Assembly (NCBI RefSeq): GCF_037102585.1
Contig: NW_027043829.1
Coordinates: 3,658,001 to 3,722,000, forward strand
DNA length: 64,000 bases
From: Saccharomycopsis crataegensis
Taxonomy: Eukaryota; Ascomycota; Saccharomycetes; Ascoideales; Saccharomycopsidaceae
Direction: 5' to 3'
This document shows positions 9,278 to 18,056 of this stretch, one piece after another. Numbering within the stretch: the first letter of the stretch is position 1; the number at the start of each line of letters is the position of its first letter. Both the position numbers and the translations under genes were made by a program. Below the pieces are notes generated by a model that saw only the letters and a program-made list of their open reading frames with translations, was not told the DNA's origin and did no database searches.

Positions 9278-10216
9278 TTAGAATTTTGGTCTAGCAGGAT
9301 CCCAGGGTCCTTGGAGCTCGTTCTTATACTGTTGTAGGAAGATAAAGTACCCGGGACAAAAAAAGATTATAAAGAAGTTGATGGAAAACCAGCTGAAAAC
9401 AATGATATAATTCTGGATTATTCTCGACATCAACATACTGACAATGGCAAAGTACACGATCCCAAGCCACGAACATATTGTATGGCTCAAATTCTTTCTT
9501 AGTCTATATTGGAATACCGGGAACAACCCGTACACTTGGATAGACACCAAAATAAAGCAAAATACCGACATGTTGGAGCTGAGTCTCGAGGATAATACAA
9601 TCACGTTCGAGAACAAGATGTTCGTTGAGAGCACTGATGCCCGGTATTTGATTTCTTTAGAGATATCGAACTCGTAATTATGACAGATGACATTGAAAAT
9701 CGTCAACCAGGTGCTAAGGGCCCAAATCGAGTCCGACGAGGTGGATTTCGTCAAAGATCTAAGCACGGGAGACAAGGTCAAGATAGTGAACACGATCAAA
9801 AGCGATGATTTGAGGGTCGAGAGCTTTTCTTGGAGGTTACCACTGACCTTGTTTTTTAGAATCGCCAAAAAATCCCAGGCAAAGTACCCCAATATTGTGA
9901 GCAACGAACAAATCAACGTGGGCATGTACGGGGACCAATTGCGGTTGTAGAGCCCGTAAAAGATGATTATGACGATGGAGGTATCGCACAAGTGCATACT
10001 AATCAAGCTGAAGTCACTGACAAGCTTCCAATACGAGTATTGTGATACCGTGGTGTTTCTTTTCAATTGGGACAAGAACGACGAATCGACGTAGTTATCA
10101 GGATAGTTCTGGTCCAACCACATGAGTTTCCGCCATGGCTGCTTGTAAGTTCGGGGTTTTTGTTTTGATTGTGCCACCAAGTTGCTGGAGGACTGGAAAT
10201 GTCTATTGGACTTCAT
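9278..10216 (-). CDS. GPI2: GPI-GlcNAc transferase subunit Gpi2 (PIG-C)
   Basis: Subunit of the ER complex that transfers GlcNAc to phosphatidylinositol, the first step of GPI anchor synthesis. Residues 25-60 carry P-W-R-K-L-M-W-L-D-Q-N-Y-P-D-N-Y-V-D and S-F-L-S-Q-L-K-R-N, the hallmark N-terminal block of PIG-C. After it come about six to eight hydrophobic segments, including W-D-F-L-A-I-L in the middle. Length 312 against 280 in S. cerevisiae. It shares pathway themes with TED1 and the two GPI-anchored wall proteins in this window, though these are not linked as a cluster. Confidence 0.9.
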   Translation of the reverse strand: MKSNRHFQSSSNLVAQSKQKPRTYKQPWRKLMWLDQNYPDNYVDSSFLSQLKRNTTVSQYSYWKLVSDFSLISMHLCDTSIVIIIFYGLYNRNWSPYMPTLICSLLTILGYFAWDFLAILKNKVSGNLQEKLSTLKSSLLIVFTILTLSPVLRSLTKSTSSDSIWALSTWLTIFNVICHNYEFDISKEIKYRASVLSTNILFSNVIVLSSRLSSNMSVFCFILVSIQVYGLFPVFQYRLRKNLSHTICSWLGIVYFAIVSMLMSRIIQNYIIVFSWFSINFFIIFFCPGYFIFLQQYKNELQGPWDPARPKF

Positions 10217-10546
10217 ATATATATATATATGTTATGCGGTGGTATGATATAATATAATATAATATAATATAATATAATATAATATAATATAATATAATAT
10301 AATATAATATAATATAATATAATAAAGATGATAATAATGATAATGAGATATTTCCAAAGGTTTTTTGTCTGGCTGAATGTTCCGCGGTGGTGGTACACTG
10401 GGTTTGTTTTTTTTAGGTGCAAAGGGTTGCCCTGCCTCCTTTCTTCAAAATTGTTTTATTAAACGATCAAAAATTAATAATTACCTTCACTGTCGTCATC
10501 ACCATTATCATCATCATCATCATCATCGTCGATCGTCTCACTTTAG
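10217..10546. promoter_or_regulatory. Divergent promoter of GPI2 and SUA7
   Basis: 330 bp between two divergent starts. About a quarter of it is the TATAA repeat, and a (CAT)n run lies at about 10507-10528 before SUA7. No specific factor site is recognised. Confidence 0.5.
10247..10324. repeat. (TATAA)n pentanucleotide repeat in the GPI2 upstream region
   Basis: About 15-16 near-perfect copies of a 5-bp ATAAT/TATAA unit, starting 31 bp from the GPI2 ATG. A (TA)n run precedes it at about 10215-10230. Confidence 0.9.
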
Positions 10547-11572
10547 ATGTCCACAGCAGCAGTAGAGGATTCTTTCACCGGACCAAACTTGAACATCACG
10601 TTAACATGTCCTGATTGCAAGACTTACCCACCGCAGTTGATCGAGGCGTACGCCAGTGGCGACTTGATTTGCTCGCAATGTGGGTTGGTCATCTGCGACC
10701 GAATCATCGATACCAGATCAGAATGGCGTACCTTCTCTAACGATGATCAGAATGGTGGTGATCCAAGTCGTGTGGGTGATGCCCTGAACCCGCTTCTTGA
10801 TGGTGATCAATTGCAAACCTTGATTTCCTTTGACAAGAAGGACTCTAGAGCCAGCAGAGAATTGAATAGAGCCCAGAGCAAGAGTTTGGTCGACAAGAAG
10901 GACAATCAGTTGGCAGCGGCATTCTCAAAGATCTCGCAGATGTGCGAGACCTACGCGTTGCCAAAGATTGTCCAAGATGCCGCGAAAGAGGTGTATAAGT
11001 TATCATACGAAGAAAAACCTCTTAAAGGGAAATCGCAAGAGGCAATCATGGCAGCGGCGATCTTCATTGGTTGTAGAAAGGCAAATGTCGCGAGAACTTT
11101 TAAAGAAATCTGGGTGTTGACTAAAGTTCCAAAGAAGGAAATTGGCAAAACTTTCAAATTGATCAAAAAGATCATTGAAGAAAAGGGTCACAGTTCTAAC
11201 AGCACTAACCCAGAATCTATTCAAACCACACAAACTACTGCAGAAGATTTGATTCGTAGATTCTGTTCACGTTTGGGTCTCAACAACCAAGTCACTAATG
11301 CGGCAGAGTACATTGCCAGAAGAGTTAAAGAATTGGGCGTTTTGGGGGGTAGAAGTCCAATCACCATTACTGCTGCCGTGATTTACATGGCAGCAACTCT
11401 CTTTGAATCTGACTTGAATCCTACCAGAATCTCTTACAGCACGGGGGTTAGCGAAGGTACAATCAAAACCAGTTACAAATTGTTGGCTGCAAAAAAGAAG
11501 GAATTGATCGATCCATATTGGATCACCAGTGGGAAAGTCAAGGAAAATGCTACTGTGAAAACTGAAAAGTAG
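10547..11572 (+). CDS. SUA7: Transcription factor IIB (Sua7)
   Basis: General initiation factor TFIIB, linking TBP on the TATA box to RNA polymerase II and setting the start site. The zinc ribbon ligands are C21, C24, C42 and C45. The B-reader/linker follows (S-E-W-R-T-F-S, then D-P-S-R-V-G-D). Two cyclin-like repeats span about 120-215 and 235-330, with A-A-I-F-I-G-C-R and A-A-V-I-Y-M-A-A as the equivalent helices. Length 341 against 345 in S. cerevisiae. The CTG at 10784-10786 falls where relatives have Ser or Ala before N-P-L-L, which supports Ser decoding. ATG at 10547 is chosen; nothing upstream in frame is better. Confidence 0.96.
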   Translation: MSTAAVEDSFTGPNLNITLTCPDCKTYPPQLIEAYASGDLICSQCGLVICDRIIDTRSEWRTFSNDDQNGGDPSRVGDALNPLLDGDQLQTLISFDKKDSRASRELNRAQSKSLVDKKDNQLAAAFSKISQMCETYALPKIVQDAAKEVYKLSYEEKPLKGKSQEAIMAAAIFIGCRKANVARTFKEIWVLTKVPKKEIGKTFKLIKKIIEEKGHSSNSTNPESIQTTQTTAEDLIRRFCSRLGLNNQVTNAAEYIARRVKELGVLGGRSPITITAAVIYMAATLFESDLNPTRISYSTGVSEGTIKTSYKLLAAKKKELIDPYWITSGKVKENATVKTEK

Positions 11573-12305
11573 GGATATTTTTTATTGTTTTTTTCACATT
11601 TTTTCTGTCGATTGGCTTCAATGTGGGAGGCTTTTGTTTTCTAAGCATGAAATAGGAAATCGCTTGATTTTAAAATTCTTGTGAATATTTTTTTTTTTTT
11701 TTTTTTAGACTCCCACCCCATGAGTTTTAATGATGGTGGTCAGTATTAGGTTGTTTACTCCATCCAGCTTTGTAGTGAATAAGGTATTTTTTTGGTTATT
11801 ATGTCGTTTTTGACAGAGTTATTTTATACCTTTTCTTTTTTTGTTTGTTTTTCGTTATAGGTGAATGAAATATTTATTCTATATAGCAACAATCTGGCTG
11901 TGTAGGAGGTGGAATGGTGAATTTAACAGATAGATACCATTCATTCAGTTGCAAGAGATGGATGGTGTGAATAACAATCACACAAAATTATATCCTCACA
12001 GGGTGTGTCGCCCTCTATTGAAAGCCCCTCCAGAAAAACAAGGCTGAAAACAAAAACATCGCTTTTTTTAAAAAAAAAAAAAAACAGAAGAGGTTGTTGT
12101 TTTTTTTTTTTTTTTTTTGATCTGGAGAAGATTTATTACAATATTCCCCCCATACATCATATTTGCCAATCCCTTTCCTGCTTGCCTTGCTACTACTGCT
12201 TATCACTTGCGATTTCTCGTATTTTCATTTTATTTATACAAGTTGGGTCTTATCACATTCTTTGTTGCTTCGTTGCTCCTCAAGAAGTTATCATCTAACG
12301 AAAAG
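11573..12305. other. Intergenic, SUA7 3' side and TMEM115-like upstream region
   Basis: 733 bp with T and A tracts (about 11689-11706, 12067-12083, 12100-12118). The open frame from 12117 starts with TTG and has no ATG before 12306, so I treat it as leader sequence. Confidence 0.6.
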
Positions 12306-13364
12306 ATGAACTCAATAATTAAACGCTTCAGTTTACCCAAGGTCACGCGGTTGGTGTTGGCTCTCAATATCAGTTTGTCGATCATTGTATTTTACTATAA
12401 ATCACAAGCATACGCTCAATTGACATCGTCGGGGAAGCCGGCCACCACCGAGGAGGTTGATTTTGCAGGGTTGTCGATTCCATTTTTCCAATTGATCCCA
12501 TCAAGCGTGATTAAGAATCCGTGGACATTGGTGATCTCCAGTTTTTTGGAATCAACAATTCTCGGGTTTTTCTTTACCGTTGCCAATACTGTGGTGTCAA
12601 TAAGGTATTTTGAAAAAGTCTGGGGCACGAAAGAGACGATCAAGTTTTTATTGATCGTGTCAACATTGACGAATTTGTTGACGGCGGTGTTTCTCACATT
12701 ATGGAAATCAAATACCGCTGATCAATCTATATTAAATAAATCCGCAAGTGGTTGTTTCTCATTGATTTTGGCGTATGTGGTGGCGTTCAAACAACACTTG
12801 CCGGAACACAACTTGATTTTCTTCAAAGGAGCGTTCCATCTTAGAGTCAAGCACGTTCCGTTCATTTCTTTAATTGTTTTGCTAGTATTGCCATTCATCA
12901 CAAAAAGTTATTATCCTACTTTGAACTCGCTATTATGTTTTGGAATCTCCTGGACGTACCTCAGATTCTTCCAATCGATGATTTTGGAGCCCTTGATCCC
13001 ATTGACCTCCAGTACCACCGCCAGTTCTAATGCTAATAATGGTGATACCACCAATGATATCTCTGATAATCTACAATTTGGGGTGCATCGTGTTCAAGGG
13101 GACGCGTCGGATACTTTTGCATTTGCTTATTTCTTTCCTGACGTGATCCATCCGATCGTCTCGCCGGTTTTCAACGCTATTTATCAAATAATGGCGTCTA
13201 TCGGAGTGATCCATGGGTTCAATGATGAAGACGTGGCTCAGTCTAATGAACGGGCCATTAGGAGAAGTACCGCAAGGGCCGGCAGAAGTAGTCTGAGTAA
13301 TATTGCCGAAAGACGTCGTCAAGTGGCATTAAAGGTGCTTGAGGAAAGAATTGGTACTTCATAA
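12306..13364 (+). CDS. TMEM115/YOL107W-type integral membrane protein
   Basis: A 352-residue multi-pass membrane protein of the DUF1751 family (yeast YOL107W, human TMEM115), rhomboid-like in fold and placed in the Golgi, where TMEM115 is linked to retrograde COPI traffic. Hydrophobic segments lie near residues 13-30, 70-95, 115-135, 150-165 and 185-215. The motif P-W-T-L-V-I-S-S-F (about 72-80) matches the family's N-P-W-T-x-x-T-x-x-F. No rhomboid G-x-S-G catalytic motif is seen, as expected. The C-terminal third is hydrophilic and basic, probably cytosolic. The ATG at 12306 is the first in frame; the open frame upstream lacks one. Confidence 0.82.
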   Translation: MNSIIKRFSLPKVTRLVLALNISLSIIVFYYKSQAYAQLTSSGKPATTEEVDFAGLSIPFFQLIPSSVIKNPWTLVISSFLESTILGFFFTVANTVVSIRYFEKVWGTKETIKFLLIVSTLTNLLTAVFLTLWKSNTADQSILNKSASGCFSLILAYVVAFKQHLPEHNLIFFKGAFHLRVKHVPFISLIVLLVLPFITKSYYPTLNSLLCFGISWTYLRFFQSMILEPLIPLTSSTTASSNANNGDTTNDISDNLQFGVHRVQGDASDTFAFAYFFPDVIHPIVSPVFNAIYQIMASIGVIHGFNDEDVAQSNERAIRRSTARAGRSSLSNIAERRRQVALKVLEERIGTS

Positions 13365-13808
13365 AGTAATATATAACATTATATATAAATATATATATAT
13401 ATATAGCGAATTAATAATATGATATCGCTGTTAAATGCACAAGATTTTGGAGAAGGCATGTCCAACAAAAGGGATACTATACTCGACAGCTGAACGTCGG
13501 TGATTTTCTTTGGTAATACAAATACCACTCAATTTGCCATTATCGAGAAATACAAAAGTTAGTATTTATAACAAAAAATTACAATGACTAAACAAGGAAG
13601 GAAACCACATTAGACCTCTTCCTGTAGCGTTATGATGATTATTTCGTAGAGGTTGTTGCAAGCCGTACTGCGTGTGCCTATTTTTTCATGATTTAAAAAA
13701 GTTAAATACCAGCCAGAAGTAAAGGAAGATCATCACATCATCTTTATTAGATTAGCTTACAAATCATTACAATAATATATATATATATATATCTTGACAA
13801 CAGAGGAA
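13365..13808. other. Intergenic, Cwf18-like upstream region
   Basis: 444 bp with (TA)n runs at about 13388-13405 and 13777-13792. No other element is recognised. Confidence 0.5.
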
Positions 13809-14360
13809 ATGTCATCGCTTGAAGAACAATCGTTAAAGAGAAAGAATAGGCTTCAGCAGCTAAGGAACAGAAAAAAACAAACGACATCATCATCGTCACC
13901 AATAGCAGAAGACCAAACATCGTCAATAATAGCACAAGCCCCAGAATTAACTGGAATCCCCAAAGATGAGAATGACCAAGATGACGTACAACAACAACTT
14001 CCAACTACTGAAAATAAACCAAAGAAACCCATTGTTTCGCGAAACCTTGATCCAGAAACCAAGCTTCCAGTAAACGCTTTTACTTCACAAGTATTGGCCA
14101 TGGAACTCGACACCGGAGAAACGGTAGAGTTGATTTCTGGGAACCAAGAAAACCAGATATTAAATGATTTATCTAGAAGGTATCGATTAGATCAAGATGA
14201 TGAGGAAAGTGATGGAGAACAACAAGCGGTTTCCACAAAGATCAAAGTGACCAGCGATTTTGAAAAAGATTTGAAGGATTATAAAATAAAATTGGAGCTT
14301 CAGACTAATAAAATGATACGAACGTTGCTCAAGGAACGATTACAAGCAGAAAAAAATTAA
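13809..14360 (+). CDS. Cwf18/CCDC12-type pre-mRNA splicing protein
   Basis: 183 residues beginning M-S-S-L-E-E-Q-S-L-K-R-K-N-R-L-Q-Q-L-R, the conserved start of the cwf18/CCDC12 family, a small component of the activated spliceosome (NineTeen-associated/Bact particles). The second family element, a short stretch around S-R-N-L-D-P-E-T-K-L-P, is at about 76-86, and a C-terminal helix (about 147-180) with K-D-Y-K-I-K-L-E matches the family's closing coiled coil. The middle is longer and more polar than in animals. S. cerevisiae has no clear Cwf18. The start is the ATG at 13809; the frame is open 15 nt further but only to a TTG. Confidence 0.78.
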   Translation: MSSLEEQSLKRKNRLQQLRNRKKQTTSSSSPIAEDQTSSIIAQAPELTGIPKDENDQDDVQQQLPTTENKPKKPIVSRNLDPETKLPVNAFTSQVLAMELDTGETVELISGNQENQILNDLSRRYRLDQDDEESDGEQQAVSTKIKVTSDFEKDLKDYKIKLELQTNKMIRTLLKERLQAEKN

Positions 14361-14644
14361 TCAAGAACGTTATAACTTAAAAAAAAAAAAAAAGAAGGAA
14401 TAAAAACTATGGTGCTATTTAGTATGTGAGAATAGGCTTCTCTAGCAATGGATGTTTCCTATCAAAAGTAAAAAAAAAAAAGTGTTCTATATTAGGGTCA
14501 AAAAAATCAGCGGATCATGGAGAAACAAAAAGGGAGAGAAAACTAGAATATTAATTAATCCAAAACACGTACAAATGAAAATATATTGTAGGTATATTAT
14601 AGATATATATGGCGGTGTTTGTAATTGATGATGGGGAGCATTCT

Positions 14645-15760
14645 CTAATGTTCGCCCCACATAGCTTCGTAGAAATATAAAACAGCGAAAAGCAAGAAAG
14701 TGACAGCACCACCAAGAGTGACTTGTTTCATACTGATTCTTGATGCTAAAAACATCCCACCAAGAACCGCAACCCCGGTACACATGGTGTGGCCTACACA
14801 GCCACCCAAAATCACAAACCAATAATCACTACCGGCAGCCAAGGCGATGGTCGCAATTTGGGATCTGTCACCCCATTCGCCCAAGAAAGTTAAAACAAAC
14901 ACTTGAACCCAAGTTGGCGACAATACAAACCCAAGAAGTTGCTTGAATTGCGACAAGTACTCCTGGAAGCCACTGCTCTTTGCTTTAGTATAACCACCAG
15001 ATCCGGTTTCCAAATCGCCATTTTTTTCATTGATAGAACTAAGAGCGATTTCTTCTTCGACTTCTGCCATTTCGTCACTGACCCCGACTTCGTTGGACAT
15101 TTCTTTGGCTTCTCTGAACAATTTGTACCCGAAGACAACGAAAAGAGCACTAGCGAGGAATTGGGTCAATCTTTGAGGAATCAAGGCTGGTAAAGCATGG
15201 CCAACAATCCCAGATAAGATCGTCATGACCACCAAGGCAGAAGCAGCAGCACTAAACACCACCAATTTAGGAGATCTCATGGCCATCAATGCGGCAATCA
15301 AAAATGTCTTGTCCCCTATTTCCGAAACGCAAATCATGGATACTGACATGATGAATGAGTGGAACTCGTCTGGTTTATTTTCTTCCTCCGATTCAAGTTT
15401 TTTCTCCGCTTTGGATTTTATTGGTTCAACGTCAAGAGCTGTTTCATCGGCGACAACCTTGGTACTGTCTTCTTTCTTTTTGTCTGCTTCTTTAAGATAA
15501 GTAGGAGCATCTTCTAACAAACCTTCGTCTGACGCAACCTTGGCTGGTTTGATTTCGGTGACACTACCGGCTCTTCCCTTTGGATGTTTTTTCTCACTAT
15601 ATTTGGCGACATCGGTATCTGGTTGGATATCGATATCAAGGGACTTTGTGTCGATGTTTGAAGCAGGCTGGACCAAGTCGTATTCTTCTTCAGGGTATTT
15701 GGTGCTTGCCCATCCCAATGATACCACTTGTAACAAACAGATCAACTGTGTTACCTTCAT
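14645..15760 (-). CDS. GDT1: Golgi Mn2+/Ca2+ transporter Gdt1 (UPF0016/TMEM165)
   Basis: Cation/proton exchanger that supplies Mn2+ to Golgi glycosyltransferases and removes Ca2+ from the cytosol. Both signature motifs of the family are present: E-I-G-D-K-T (147-152) and E-W-G-D-R-S (295-300), each followed by hydrophobic helices, with six or seven transmembrane segments from residue 137 onward. A signal peptide (1-19) is followed by an acidic and lysine-rich stretch to residue 135 that is much longer than in S. cerevisiae Gdt1 (280 aa against 371 here). The central loop (about 218-270) is also acidic. Confidence 0.94.
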   Translation of the reverse strand: MKVTQLICLLQVVSLGWASTKYPEEEYDLVQPASNIDTKSLDIDIQPDTDVAKYSEKKHPKGRAGSVTEIKPAKVASDEGLLEDAPTYLKEADKKKEDSTKVVADETALDVEPIKSKAEKKLESEEENKPDEFHSFIMSVSMICVSEIGDKTFLIAALMAMRSPKLVVFSAAASALVVMTILSGIVGHALPALIPQRLTQFLASALFVVFGYKLFREAKEMSNEVGVSDEMAEVEEEIALSSINEKNGDLETGSGGYTKAKSSGFQEYLSQFKQLLGFVLSPTWVQVFVLTFLGEWGDRSQIATIALAAGSDYWFVILGGCVGHTMCTGVAVLGGMFLASRISMKQVTLGGAVTFLLFAVLYFYEAMWGEH

Positions 15761-16306
15761 GATTTATTCTGTATTTCCAATTGATCTAACGACGATTGTT
15801 ATTGATCTCTTATCAATGAAATCAAAAAAAAAAAAAGGCAGATAGCAAATTAACCTTTTGTGGATGGAATCTCAAAGATTGGTATGTCTTCGGAAGAGTA
15901 TATATAAACAATATACACGTCTCCTGTTGTGATTATTTGTACAAAATTTGATTTGTAGAGAACGAGGGAAAAAAAAAAAAAAATGAAGCGAAAAATTGAA
16001 CAGCGTTGATTTATGTATAAATGAAAATAAAAATAGCCAGGGTTTTTCGCCTATCAGTGAATTTTCTCAATTCATTGCCCGTGCCACCCTTCAGTGACAA
16101 TTACGTTATATACCAGCCATCATAACGAAATAGATTGTATGAAATGATCCTATTATAAAGAATTCTACCAATATATATGCTATTATAATAATATAAAACA
16201 TAAAACATGGTATCCGGCCATAAGTCACGTGTGTTTCCGGGGGGAGGATAGTGGGAGGCAATTTGAAATCATATATTCCTTTGGGGTCTTCGTTTGGAGG
16301 GCGACG
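15761..16306. promoter_or_regulatory. Divergent region of GDT1 and the GT8 gene, with a CACGTG box
   Basis: 546 bp. CACGTG at 16226-16231 is 76 bp before the glycosyltransferase ATG. A short TATAT run near 15899-15905 lies on the GDT1 side. The open frame from 16229 starts with GTG and is not used. Confidence 0.4.
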
Positions 16307-17827
16307 ATGGCAATCGAGACCACGGGGCTAGTCGATAGAAATATGGAAGATATATTGAAGGACGCCGAGCTCATTGACCCAAGTAACATCATTGTGGAGG
16401 ATGACGAAGACGATGAGTACCTCTACGACTTGAAGAAGAAGCAGCAGAAGCCGCGGTCGAGTCTCCTGTCAACCACCAGAGCATTGAGGTATATCTCGAG
16501 AAACAAGCAGTTTTTGTGGATTTTGGTGGGGTTCTTTATCGTGGTGAAGATATACGACTTCGCAGTCTATACCACGTATCCGTATTATAGTGGCAACTAC
16601 AGGGATCACAATAATTACAATTTGGTATCAATCACCACCGAAGTGATCCAGCTGAATTACCATGAGGCCATCACTAAGCAGGGAAGCCCAGTTGATTGGA
16701 ACAAATATGCGTATGTGTCGTACGCCACGGATCTAAATTATTTGTGTGCCTCGCTTATGCTATTCAAGAAATTGAAGAATGATTATAAGACAAAAGCAGA
16801 TTTGGTATTATTCTACAACCTCGATCACATGGATCATGACATTCGCAGTGATTTCGTGGCTTTTGAAGACAATTACCAAACCATTGCGGACAGTTTAGGG
16901 GTCAAATTGATCAATATGGACGCCATCCACGTTGGGAGGGTCGAAGACACCAATTTCGAATCAAGTTTCAATAAATTGGCGTTGTTCCAGTTTGCGCAAT
17001 ACCCGCAACTTGCAAAATATTCAAAATTGGTCTATATGGATTCCGACATTTACTTGAACGATAAACTCGATGAATTGTTTTTTTTACCCAATGAGTTTGA
17101 TGTGGCCATGCCATTGGCGTATTGGATTGTCGATCCAGCAAAGAATTATCAAAACTTATTATCAAATTACCCCTCCACCGAACCGAATTTCGCGCCATCG
17201 GAACGCAAACATTTGAATTATTTCAGAATCCAAGATGGGGGTTACAATTTGAAATGGTCGACCGCCCTCATGGTGGTGACCCCATCCGCAAAGTTGGCAG
17301 ACGCCATCAACGAAGGGTTATCGATCAGGTCCAATACCGATTATGATATGGATATTGTCAATAGCGTGTTTGATTCGGTATCACACCTTCGCAGGCTAAC
17401 ATTACCCCATAGAGGATACTTTATGATCACCGGAGATATTTTCCTGTCGCCGCACGGTCGTAATTTACACTTGGCCGACCCATTAGACTTACAATTCATC
17501 AACAATTACTCATTAAAGAAATGTTCTAGTTGGACCAGCAGTGACGAGTCAAAGCCTTATTGGTGTCACACCGATACTATCAAACATGATTATCTTAAAC
17601 GGCTCAACGAAACAAAAATCGTTCATTTTTCTGATTTCCCATTACCCAAGCCGTGGGTCCAAAGTACCATCAAGATTGCTTGCGGCAATAAAAAGAAGAA
17701 AGATTTACGAAGGACCTTAATGGTGGAAAATTGTGATGATTATAATGTTTGGGCGTATTATCATAATTTATTCATTAGAGAAAGATTAGGGATCTGTCAT
17801 CTTCATCAAGAAGAGGACGATGATTAG
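16307..17827 (+). CDS. GT8-family glycosyltransferase, type II membrane protein (Gnt1-like)
   Basis: 506 residues. A cytosolic acidic N-terminus (E-D-D-E-D-D-E at about 31-37) precedes one signal-anchor segment (about 69-88), then a lumenal catalytic domain. The GT-A pocket shows Y-V-S-Y-A-T-D-L-N-Y-L-C (136-147) and the metal-binding D-S-D at 245-247 within L-V-Y-M-D-S-D-I-Y-L. This layout fits glycogenin-like GT8 enzymes such as S. cerevisiae Gnt1, a Golgi GlcNAc transferase acting on mannan side chains. The real donor sugar cannot be read from sequence. The start is the first ATG. Confidence 0.78.
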   Translation: MAIETTGLVDRNMEDILKDAELIDPSNIIVEDDEDDEYLYDLKKKQQKPRSSLLSTTRALRYISRNKQFLWILVGFFIVVKIYDFAVYTTYPYYSGNYRDHNNYNLVSITTEVIQLNYHEAITKQGSPVDWNKYAYVSYATDLNYLCASLMLFKKLKNDYKTKADLVLFYNLDHMDHDIRSDFVAFEDNYQTIADSLGVKLINMDAIHVGRVEDTNFESSFNKLALFQFAQYPQLAKYSKLVYMDSDIYLNDKLDELFFLPNEFDVAMPLAYWIVDPAKNYQNLLSNYPSTEPNFAPSERKHLNYFRIQDGGYNLKWSTALMVVTPSAKLADAINEGLSIRSNTDYDMDIVNSVFDSVSHLRRLTLPHRGYFMITGDIFLSPHGRNLHLADPLDLQFINNYSLKKCSSWTSSDESKPYWCHTDTIKHDYLKRLNETKIVHFSDFPLPKPWVQSTIKIACGNKKKKDLRRTLMVENCDDYNVWAYYHNLFIRERLGICHLHQEEDDD

Positions 17828-18056
17828 CTGTATAATAAAATCCTGTATAATATCGAATGACTTTTGAATGTTTCTATTCTCTCAAAATGTAAAATGATGA
17901 AATGATGAAATGATACTGATTTGAAAAATATTTACAGAAGCGCTGATCACAAATATAAACATAAAAAGCATGAAATTACAAAATTATAGAGAAGAAGAAA
18001 ATAAAATAAAAATAAAAATGAAAAAACCTAAAAGTGATATATATATATATGTCCCA

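Noticed and set aside
12117-12305. N-terminal extension of the TMEM115-like frame
   Set aside because: The open frame starts with TTG and has no ATG before 12306. The same applies to GTG/TTG extensions at 16229, 34599, 49775, 51101, 57544 and 13794.
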